Positions 12,401-22,511 of a DNA stretch of 64,000 nucleotides are shown piece after piece. Both the position numbers and the translations under genes were made by a program. The first letter of the stretch is position 1. Each line of letters opens with the position of its first letter. The DNA comes from Leptodontidium sp. MPI-SDFR-AT-0119. Taxonomy: Eukaryota; Ascomycota; Leotiomycetes; Helotiales; Leptodontidiaceae. The notes below the pieces were generated by a model. It made no database searches and was not told the origin of the DNA. It was given only the letters and a program-made list of their open reading frames with translations. The stretch covers positions 434,001 to 498,000 of the forward strand of contig JAHLEZ010000035.1 in the NCBI GenBank assembly GCA_020726505.1. Direction: 5' to 3'.

Positions 12401-13183
12401 TTGGAAGTTCTCCTAGATCCAGACTTTTCAAAATATCCCACTCAGGAATTACAAAGTTTCCGAGACATATATAGAGATTCAGCTTTCACCTGCAGATATC
12501 TCCATTGCAATCGAGCCACGGACGGATTTGATTCCTTACAACAACGAGAAAAGCACGAATCAAAACACCAGCGCGTATACCGCTGTGATATAACCACATG
12601 CATGGATTTTAAAAAGGGGTTTGCTACTCGGAGTCAGCTTGGAAAGCACGCCAAAACTTACCACCCTCGACTTCTTGGTGAGACGACTCTCGCTGACGCT
12701 GTAAGAGCCGACAAGAAACAACGAGCTATGCCACCGCCATTAGCGCTCGCGGCTAATCTCGCAGCAAATGGTAAAACACAACCTCCATTGCCGCAACAGA
12801 ACCCAGCACCACCAACGCCATTTCAGACTAACAAGGCGAGTCCGAAGAAGAAGACAGAGCTGAAGGATAGTAAAGTAAAGGTATATTCTATGCGATCAAT
12901 GGATTTTTTAATAGAAATGTTGACATTGATATCAGCGGGCTACAAAGAAGGGAGACGCAGGTGCCACACCATCTGCTGTAAGTCTTCTTACGCGCCTAAT
13001 CTATTTCTCTCTAACACTAAACAGTTCGATTTTCAGGGTGGCATGGATTTTGCAAATCCTGACTATAGCATGGATGTGCTCAAGGACTTCGATTTCGACT
13101 CCTTTTTGCCTGAACTTGGGGGGAATGTTGATGATTTTAACTTTGAATCGTCCGCATTCCTTGATACGAGATCAACAGATTAA
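9421..13183 (+). CDS. NACHT STAND protein, DUF7708 N-term and C2H2 C-term
   Basis: An eleven-exon gene for about 1,012 residues; phases close across 9421-9678, 9731-9754, 9812-10004, 10060-10470, 10674-11249, 11296-11401, 11457-11720, 11782-12260, 12330-12880, 12948-12977 and 13037-13183. The N-terminal 200 residues are helical and match the DUF7708 region that precedes fungal NACHT domains. A P-loop GKPGAGKS is split by intron 4, whose donor is weak (GTTGGT) and whose length is 203 nt. Walker B reads RIVIDGIDEC, and MFLWVRLV and FVHFSAQEY blocks follow. No ankyrin or WD repeats come after; instead there is a degenerate C2H2 pair (CRYLHC...H-x4-H, CDITTC...H-x4-H) and an acidic tail. Such STAND proteins are NLR-like switch ATPases linked to non-self recognition in fungi; the role here is unproven. 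Introns 3 and 8 use GC donors. Confidence 0.85.
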
Positions 13184-16100
13184 TCGAACATAAATTCTCT
13201 TAAGGTTACTATTATTAACTCAAAGAAGCGGTTGCCTTCACGTAACCACCTCTCGTTAAAGAGTTATTACTTCTTGAGACCTAGTGCTTTATTTATATTA
13301 GCGACGAATCGAAGAGTTTAGGGTTAGGGGTTTATATTGCACTAAATATACGCCGAGTGCTAGTATACATATTGAAGGTAACCGTGGCCGTTTATACCGC
13401 TGAGCTTGCTTTACTAATCTAAGTCAATAAGACCCACTTAAACCGTATTATACTTATTATTAATATTTCTAAGAGATTTCGAAACGAGGGTTGCTAGGTA
13501 AATCAAGTTCGAGTTGGTAAGTGACAGGTAAGCCGAAAACGTTCTAAGAAAGTGACTGCTTCTTTGACCTATCTGTCTTCCTGCTAAGTTCAGCTAGGCT
13601 GAGATTAGTAATAAACCATTTCCAGAATCCAAAAGTTCTATCGAGCAGAAAAGACACTTTCATAGGATGGGAATAAATCGTGGGGTACTACCATTGAATA
13701 ATCAGCCCTGATCCGAGCTCTAAGATGTCTGATTCTGGCAAGATATCAGCATATCTCAATCATTCCACGAAAAGAAAAGTTCTATTTGACAGCCTCTATT
13801 TCCTCGTCCAGAAGCAACCGAAGTACGACCTATACTGAATCCAGAAGCATTTCAAAATCTCGCTCGCTACAAGTCCCTAGTCCGGACTCCGGATCTTACA
13901 GAACCATATATTTATGATTATTGTAACACGGGAGAGATACATGTCTTGTGTTCCTTCGCTTATACTTTCGCCTCGTATCCCGATTCCTTGGGGCAGTGAG
14001 TTGGACAAGCGTGTACGTACTCCCCACTCCCTCCCCCTGGTTTAAAGGTTGAATTTTCTGGGAGGTTCTCCGCCAACGATTTAACCTTTAAACCAAGGGG
14101 GAGAGTAGCTCACGCTTAGCCTCGCGACCCCGGCTTAGTCGTATCTCGAGCCAAGATTTTCCTCTTTCCCCAAGGGACCCAAAAAAAAAAAATTGCGCTG
14201 AGGAGAAAGCTCGGACTCTATCTTTGCCTCTTGATGTCACCTTCCTACTTCTCACTAAGTAGCGCTGCCTTTGACTAGTGTGGAACTCTAGTTGGCACTT
14301 TGGCGAGGAGCAGAAACATCACTGGTATTTGGTATGAGATGGTTGCTCGGGAAATTAGCGAGTGGGGGAGATGCTTGACGGGATATATCAAACTTGTTAT
14401 TGATAGAGAGCTTTTGGAGAAGAATATATAGGGGAAAACTGTGGGAAAGAAACAGTTCCAGGTCCGCACATGTTCATGAGCCGATTAGCGACTTGGAATA
14501 ACATGTGGAAGGGTCAACTTTCCCCATTACTGAATACGAAGACAACAAGGATCTCGTTTGATCTGATCTTATCTAATAATAGTGATAAGCTATAATATCT
14601 AGGTTTCACGGATGCTTATCCTGTGGGTCGAGAATTCAAGTATGTTAATCCCTGGGTGCAGGGCAATTCAAACATTTAATCAGAAAACCTAGTAGCGAAT
14701 AGACTACACCCAGTCTACCGAATAAAGGAGTCGCCAGTAAAGAAGGCCACGAGAGGATTGATTTCCCCGTACAATGCTATGAAACCTTCTTAGAAGCTTC
14801 CACCACATCGATTTCCAATTTACTTTCATCTAGCAGCCCTATCAAACGTCTGACTCAAGCTGGAAAAGACTTAATGGCTTTAAACACTGAATCGCGCAGA
14901 TTCGTTGAGTGGATACGGTATGAGTAGCGAATACGGGAAGAGGATGTTTTGGTGACGCGTAGGCCCCGTCATCCACCCTATTCCTATCTCGAAATCTTTC
15001 TTCAAGGAGCGCCGATTCTGGGAAAGCAAGTGTGTTAAGATGACTCATGTCGCCGTTGCACCAAGACAGTCTTAAGCCAAGCGTGGAGAAAGCAAAGCCT
15101 TTGGAATCGCAGACTGAGAAATCGGTGGGAGAGCAGAACACAGGTAAAGAGGAGAAACTTTCTGGTGATATCGAAGTACTTTACTGACTCCTACCTTGCC
15201 GTAGATGGTATTTACGATGTCCTGGTACCTCGAATGCTCCCTTGGTGGAGGATGATTGCAGCCTTCCTCATCGTGATCTGTCTCGTCCATCCCAACGCGT
15301 CGGGAGTTCTTCAACTTCTCCAACTCAAAGAAGCGCCTCCGCGAAGTGCTATGTATTTCAGATCCCAAAGATGGCCTAAAACGATCCCAGTTGCAGAGCA
15401 GAGCCCACCAGCATCACTATTCATCACAAGCAACAAAGTTGCAGTAATAATCGAGTATCGAACTCTCCCCTCCCTCATCCCGGGAATCTCAGGCCCGGGG
15501 CGGCAAGTGGTACTATTCACACCTCTTTCAATACATCCCAACTCTGCTGTATTCAATCGCTTAATGAAGGCTGGCCGCATATCGATTGGAATGCTGCCGA
15601 AGGAACTCGTCCGAGACGCCACAAGGTCCCGCTTCTAGCTTGGGTGCGTCCCGTCACCGATCTATTGGGACCTGCATCGTTTCCGCGGCTCAGTAAACTC
15701 GGTCTCTAATTATATGTCAATCTTCTCAGGACCTCTCGGAAATCCATACCGTTCGTGGTATTCCGTGTTACTTGAAGCTATTGCAGCATTTTTCTATTGT
15801 TTTTTTCACGATAAGAATTTCAATCAGGTTTCTGCGTACTTGTACGACGTACACTCCTCGTCTCATCTCTTATTGCAGACCCATCCATCAGCATGCCCAT
15901 CAAGCTCGCCCTCCTCGGCGCAGAGCCTTCCACTAGCATCAGCAGCAGTTGGTTGATTTATTTATTTATTTATTTTTTTTCATCTTGCGACTTCACTTCT
16001 TCGGGTATATACTATTGGGGAGCTGTCAAGATTTCAATCGTACGGCTCGGGGGTCCATTCTCATTCTCAGTCACGCGATGGATTTACAAAATCACGTGGC

Positions 16101-17224
16101 AATGATTCATGAGATCAACCTTCGACGTAGAGCTTGTCCTAACTGCTTTTTCGGAGTTTCCTTCATTGGGCAAACCCATGCGGAGTGTCAGATACGCTTG
16201 ATCAAGTGATTTGGGGTATTATTTGGGTTTCTTTCCATGGTTTCAAAGGACGGGAAGAGTTCCTAGGCACTTAGGAGCTTGGAATTTGGATGTTGGCCTT
16301 CAGGGTTTAGTAATGGAGTTCAGGGGCCAAAAAATATTTCCTAATCGCACTGCCATCTATTGCATCATCTTGATCTTCCTTTTTGCCTAGATCTAGAATA
16401 AAGATTTCATCTCATATCTCCTCACCCAACAAAGCCTCCTTCAGGTGTACAAGCAAGATTGAGCCTCTGCTCGAACCAACCCAGGTAGTAGAGTAGCGGC
16501 ACATGACATGTGATTTGAGTTTTGATGTTCAACTTCCAGTCCTCATCTTCAAGTCTTTGACTGCCTCCTTCTCACGAAAACGTATCACTCCATCTATGTT
16601 CACATGGTCTGATTCAAAGCGGAGTCTGTAGAGAACAGAGCACCTGGACCTGTCTGAGTTGCATACTTCTTGCATTGTCTCAAATGGATTGGACATGAAT
16701 CCGAAATAGTTTTTGTGCTCCAGCCACAAAGCAAAAATTACCACAGATATAAGTCGGCGCTTGAAAGCGGACGTCTGCGGTTCCAGCCACACCTGCTTGG
16801 TGGGCTTCGCGAAGGAACGAACCGTACCCAAGGTGACTCGGCTCCACAAATGTGTCCCCAGAGTTCTTTGACTCAGCTGCCTTTATCTGGTGTGATGGGG
16901 AGATTTGAATGTGGAGGTTTACATGGGGAGTTATGCATCGGGCGTTGTGTATGGGGAGGTTTTTGTGGAGAGCTTTGCACGGGGAGCTGAACATAGGGAA
17001 TTTGGAAAAGGGCGAATCAAGTTATATATTAATCTAGATACGAGGCGTATTGCGAGGAAGCATAGTCTCTCATGGTTCGGGGATTTCATTTCCGTTTCGC
17101 ATTTGCTGCGTCAAGTGTTTCCTCGGCTCGATTGAACGTGTGGAGTCTGAAAGATTTCGTACATGGATCTTGTATCTTGCACATCAGCGGCGCCGGTTAT
17201 CATATGGAAAGTACAACTTGGGTG
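13184..17224. other. 4-kb stretch without a confident gene
   Basis: Apart from the hairpin at 14,031-14,102, an A-run near 14,179-14,190 and a TTTA microsatellite near 15,955-15,980, I find nothing firm. Overlapping frames at 15,072-15,638 are open on both strands but carry no motif and switch frame, so they may be remnants of an old gene. The purine-rich stretch at about 16,890-17,000 contains loose repeats around GGGGAG. Confidence 0.5.
14031..14102. repeat. inverted repeat / hairpin
   Basis: A left arm at 14,031-14,050 (CCCCCTGGTTTAAAGGTT) is matched by a right arm at 14,083-14,102 (AACCTTTAAACCAAGGGGG), with one extra base in the right arm. The loop is about 32 nt. Weaker pairing extends outward another 10-15 nt on each side. 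It may be a foldback element or the relic of a short inverted-repeat transposon. Confidence 0.7.
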
Positions 17225-19264
17225 TTACAGGTAAACAATCAGGGATTCCGAAGCCATCAGAGTGAATGTAGCAATTCCCGCCTTTTGCTGGGTAGTTTCG
17301 AGCTTCTGGTTGCCGCGAAGAGCACAGTCGCTGTTGGAAAAGAAAGAGCCTAGAAGATAATTAATGAATATATTTCCGTTGTTGGAAAACTCTGTGCGGA
17401 TAGAGCACATACCGCCAACCGTTATCCCAGAGCCTGGCCTCTGTCCACTTTCAAAGATGAAATCGCTCGATGGCGCAGTTAGCCGAAGGGACTCGAGGGA
17501 TTTTGAGCCGCGGAGTCCTGTCAAGGTGAAAGTTGTGCTATTGCGGACACCAGTTCCGGAATAATAGTCGGTGTTGATCATCACTGCCCTGATCGGCTTG
17601 CCTCGCTTGTAAACCACATACTGGGCGTATGAATCGAGGCCGGAGTCAATGGCGACGATCTGGTCACTGCGTGCGAGGGCCAAGGCGGCAAAATAGCCGC
17701 CGTAGAATGGGGGCTCGACTAGGTCGTTTGACCACCAGTTCCAGGGCGCTAGTTGCATGTAAGTAACTTATTGATACATGGAATTGGGGTGCTAGAGGGG
17801 TCGTGGGGATCTAGCTACCTGAATTAACGGTACCCTGGTGGAAGTATAATCTCTGGACACCAGTCGCCACTCCCAATAGGGATTTGTCTAATGTCTGGAG
17901 GGCACTGCCAAAAGTACGATCTTGAGGTGGCTCATCAACATGGAAATTGGTCTCGCCTACATCACGGTTTGCGTCAGTTGATACTCTCCTTCAGGCCTAG
18001 AGTGTCCTACCTATAATATGTCGATTTCCCACGCTTGCTGCAGCAGCGACACTGTCTATTTGTGGTGCTAAGCTGCGGACAGTAGCTGCGTGATTCATCT
18101 CGTCAGATAGCGGTCGTCCTTCAGTTGTCGTGTATAAATGGTTGCAGTAAAATTTAACTGCTGATTTAATTGTTGAGTTAAAAGCCGTCTCGATCAAGTA
18201 TCGGGTCGTGGGCCACGTTGCGGTGATCTGGAAAGAAACTGCGTACACTCCGGCCGAGAGAATCGGGAGTGGGGACTTCCACTTATTAATAAGCTCCTGG
18301 GCCCAATCTGCTTGCTCAGCTGCTTCCTCGACATCTGTCCAGGGCTCGGGACGCAAATTCCAGATCGCTGCATACACTGGCGTCCAAGTCAGCATTGAGA
18401 TCCAAAAGTGGTGTTTGGCTGCAGGGCTTACCGTCTGGCTCATTTCCCAGTTCGATGGCTGTCAAGGAACGAGCAACTTTTGCTTTAGCTACTTGTAGAG
18501 CGGCAAAAGTATTGGACCTGTTGTTACTACCGCGGTTGAGACCTACATGCATACTGTCAGACAGTTTTCACATGAGCCATGTTCTAAGGGCGAAACATAC
18601 CAAGAACGGTTGGGGCTCCCAGCTCGCCTTCATGTGACTGTGTTAATCGAATGGTTTAAATTTGTGACGAGGACGAGTCAGGCACTCACCAATTAAATCG
18701 AAGAACTTGGGGCCGTACGTCAAACTCAGTGGAGGATCGAGAGGACCGTCGACGTGATAGTTGACATAGCCCTTGAAATCTGGGTCTAGATACGAAAGTC
18801 AGTAAATAGCCGACACAGACTGATTTAAGAAATAGTCCAGGGAGACCATATGTAAGTTCAAGAAAGCAAACAGTAAGCTCTTGAAAGATCACTCACCATA
18901 CAATGCTCTGTCTTGAGTCGTGCCACCAATACGGATAGGCGTTTTCTGCCCATAAACTTTGTCAAGTTGCTTGAGACATTGAACTGGGGGAGTCACGTTC
19001 GTCATATACGAGGGCCACATGAAGAACTCGAAACTGTTCAGAGTATATGTCATACGTCAGCACGCAGGTTCGTTCAGTCGGTTATCGTCTGAATAGGGAC
19101 ATGCATAGTAAGGCAATAAATACTTACGACACTCCTACGGGTGTAGGATCAACCAGGGCCGCATTAGCTGGCGAGACAAGAGCGACATTGTAGACAGCTG
19201 CCTCTGCTACCGGAGTACTGACGAGACTCAGGCTCAAGGAGGACAAGACCAGAAGTGCGAACAT
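17225..19264 (-). CDS. secreted GH79 beta-glucuronidase
   Basis: A multi-exon gene (about eight exons). It starts with a signal peptide at 19,264 (MFALLVLSSLSLSLVS then TPVAEA) followed by EFFMWPSYMTN, a block typical of fungal GH79 enzymes. The ELGNEPD motif supplies the acid/base Glu (codon 18,439-18,441). The exon at about 17,820-17,960 holds FGETNFHVD-type sequence, where the nucleophile Glu is expected. The C-terminal GH79C beta-sandwich reads TGLRGSKSLESLRLTAPSSD, and the protein ends NQKLETTQQKAG...LIVYL. An intron near 17,340-17,415 joins GITVGG to the last exon without a break. The enzymes remove beta-linked glucuronic acid or its 4-O-methyl ether from arabinogalactan side chains and plant glycosides outside the cell. 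It lies upstream of, and divergent from, the Zn2Cys6 gene. Confidence 0.85.
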
Positions 19265-20379
19265 TGTGGTCAAGAAAAAGATCGTAAATGCGAACCTCCG
19301 AAAGAAGCGGATAGATATTACGATAATGCGTGATCTTGAGGAGATCGGTCCTACGATTGTTGTTAAATAGAGCTCGGCACCGATCAAGCCCGTACCGAAT
19401 ACATGCATGGCTCCTGATCGTAGCACCACAACGACTCGGTAATTCGGTGGAAGAGGGTGCGGTATAATGGTCAGTACCTATTTGGGCAAGTTTTTCGTGA
19501 GTCGTTCCCAAGTAACCTTACACCCCTGTAAGTCGTTCCAGTCTTCGTACACTTTTCCTTATTCAGATGAGTCAAAATGACCGACCCCATTTGTGCTTCC
19601 CCACCATTCCAGTTGCTCGGTCAGGTAGATTTTGCTGTAATGCTGGTGGATTTAAGTATTTCGGCCAATAGAATAAATGGTGAGAAGTTCTTGGGCTGCC
19701 TATTATTGGACAGACAGGGTGTTGACGTCCCCCGACCCGACTCAAGGCTTGGCGTATCCTGCAGGGATTCCCCGCCCCGCCCCGCCCCCATACCTGATTG
19801 AAAACCCAGGTCCTGTAACATAAGACGAGCTGTCCGCCAGAGTTGGATGTCCTCATGGCATAACATCGACCGAAAAGCCGCCTCAACATTGCCCGCCCAC
19901 ACTCACTCGCGAGGCACTGGTCCCGACCTCCACATCACCCCTCAGCAGATTTTGTGTGACCTGACACCAAAAGAACTATGCCGATAGGAGGAGAGAGTTC
20001 AACTACGCCACCGTGTAAGTTGGAGAAGCTGGAGACCCATTCCCCTCGCTTTCGCTCCCTCCCGTCCAACTTGACTTGGACCGAGTGCGTGAGTCACGTG
20101 GCTAATTTGAGATGAGACAGCTGAGCCTATGGGCCTGAGTACATCCATTGAGGCCCAGAACCAGAATGGCCAGGAGCCCATGTCGTGAGTATCTCAATTC
20201 ATATTGTCTGCCCTCAGATCCACCACCCAGATGTACGGGAGGAGGGCTGGAGAAAACCACAAAGGCGCGCGTGACCCAAGACTTGCGGGTTACGTAGGAC
20301 CTACCTCCTTGCCTACCAGGAACCATCTACCATCTACCAGGTGGTCGGTTTATGTTTGCGAAGTAGATCTAATTCCCAG
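19265..20379. promoter_or_regulatory. divergent region, GH79 and Zn2Cys6 genes
   Basis: About 1.1 kb between two divergent genes. It must hold the GH79 promoter and the promoter plus any first exon of the regulator. A G/C-rich run (CCCCGCCCCGCCCC, about 19,778-19,791) resembles stress- or carbon-responsive fungal boxes, but no function can be assigned from sequence alone. Confidence 0.4.
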
Positions 20380-22351
20380 ACTCCTGCAGCTGCGAAAGAT
20401 GCAAGACACGGAAAATAAAATGTGGCCGTCAGCGGCCCACCTGCCGGCGCTGTGCGACTGTCGATGCCGCATGCATTTACGCTGGACGGAGGAAACCTGG
20501 CTTCCCTGCCGGCCAACGCCAGTTTCTCGAGGACAAAATCAGTATGTAGTGCAGTGTCAGCATTCCTGTCCGCGTGTTTGACACAGTGTATTAGAAATCT
20601 TAGAAAGCGAGGTACGTAAATTAGGGGGTCGGGCAAGAAGCTCGGTCGAGCCTCCTACTTTGCATCCGGAACGTCAATCTGGCACCCTGGAGACCACCGT
20701 CTCACGAAATTCAATAGCTCCCGAGTCGCTAATAGCAACTCTTGAGAAGACGAGACGAGTCGTTGAAGAAGAGCCTCCAGCAGACCTGGTCGTATCTGCA
20801 ACCTCATTATTTTTTCGGTACATCCATCCATGGCTTCCCTTTCTTGATGCACAACAGGTCTTCTCTGAGATGGCTCTGCTGAGGACACTACCGCCTTTTT
20901 ACTACGCCCTCTTTGGGGCGTCTATTGCTTACTCTTACGATCCTCGGCTCGATCGCAAGTCGAGCGACTCTTTCTGGACGTATACTAAGCGAAGGACGTT
21001 TATTGACATTCTGGAAGAGCCGTCTCTGAAGTCACTGGAAGCACTGACCGTTCTGATCCTGGACTTGGCGGGTATGACCAACGGTCCACAAGTCTGGGGT
21101 GCTCTTTCTATAGCTGTGAAGTTTTCAGTGCAATTGAAACTCGTTGGTAATCGTGTTTTCAGGACGTCAGCCGAAGACCGCGCAGACAAAGTTCTGAACA
21201 GCACCGAGGAAATGCAGCGACGAAGACTCTTCTGGGCCATCTATGTTCTTGACTCTTACATCACAATCACCACAGGCCATCCCTCAGAAATGGATGCGGG
21301 CAACATCCAGTACTTCTTGCCGTCCAGAAATGAGACATGGAGGGGATCACCAGCCCAGGGTGTAGAGATTGCGGGAGACAACAACGGATGGAGATCCAAC
21401 CAAGGACAGCAACCATTGATCACCAACCCGGCGTATATATTTAGCTATCAGCTCGAACTTATGGACATTTCAAGGATTATCCATACCATATTCTTGGAAT
21501 GTCCGGACTTGGTTGCAGAATCCGGGGCTTCCCACTGGGCACAGAAATATATATCCTGTTCCGCGGAACTCTTCGCATGGTTCCAGAACCTGTCCCCGCT
21601 TCTAGCCCTCACCCGTAATGAGGATGAGCGCTTGTCTGTGGGACGTATTCCGCCTACTCTAGTAATGCTGCATGCCTACTACCATGCCTTGGTCCTACAT
21701 TTGCATGGCTTGGTAGCTTATCTCCCCGACGTGATCACCCACGGTCAGCTCGACGAGTACATATTGGATTCTCGCCAGCGCTGCGACCACAGTCTCACAT
21801 TACTGTCTGCAATGATATCCAAACTAGACAAAAAGATCTATGACCAGCTCGGCTGGCCGTTCACCTGGGCCATCTGGACCGCTTGCCGTTACATCCTCGT
21901 ACGCAACGACGCTGAGGGCCTGCGAGACATGTCCTCCTTCTACAACTTGCTTGATTGCCTCAAAACCTCATCGCGGTTCTGGCAAATCGGTGGCAAGTAC
22001 TGGAGTCTTCTGAAACAGGCGGCAGCACAGTTTGAGGCTGGCCCTCTAGCGGCCCATGAAAACACGTCTGGCGGGCAAAGTGTGCTCCTAGCTATGATGG
22101 ATCTCCGAATTCCTACGTCTGACTTGGAGGATCAAGCACGACCTGATCCGATACTCTACAACACGGCCATCACACGAAGAAATGACGTGGACATAGGCGA
22201 GATGATGTCGGACCTGGAGGGTAACGCCCAGATACGGATGGGGAGTTTCGGCGATCCTGATGGGCAATACCCTTTCAACATGTCGTCGGATCTGACATCG
22301 GATTACTGGTATAGCTCTTTGCTGTTTTCATCTTCTGGGTATCAGCAGTAG
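20380..22351 (+). CDS. Zn2Cys6 transcription factor with Fungal_trans domain
   Basis: The exon at 20,380-20,541 encodes a complete binuclear zinc cluster: CERCKTRKIKC, then TCRRCATVDAAC (C-x2-C-x6-C-x5-C-x2-C-x6-C). One or two small exons probably follow before the long exon reaching 22,351. That exon carries the Fungal_trans (middle homology) region: FRYIHPWLPFLD, LFGASIAYSYDP, RRLFWAIYVLDSYI, and helices to about residue 480. The first coding exon with the Met is not located, because the frame upstream of 20,380 meets a stop and the AG at 20,378-20,379 looks like an acceptor. Such factors bind CGG-type sites and often control the adjacent catabolic genes, here GH79, GH78 and the transporter. 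Exact exon joins between 20,542 and 20,660 are unresolved. Confidence 0.82.
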
Positions 22352-22511
22352 TGAAATAAAGTCAATGTCTTATTCTATTCTTATCTATGACTATCTACAG
22401 TTTTCCACTGCTTTCATTTGAGCTAATCTCATCTTCTCCACAGCAGAACCAGCTAGGCCGTCAATCAAATTTGATCTATAGGATATTTCAGCATACCCAG
22501 ATTAACGTACC
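22352..22511. other. convergent 3' ends
   Basis: Only 160 bp separate the stops of the regulator (plus) and the rhamnosidase (minus), so their 3' UTRs probably overlap or abut. Confidence 0.6.

Noticed and set aside
15072..15638. Overlapping open frames on both strands that might be a gene
   Set aside because: No start, splice pattern or motif could be supported; the minus-strand version needs a frame change and the plus-strand version has no family marks.
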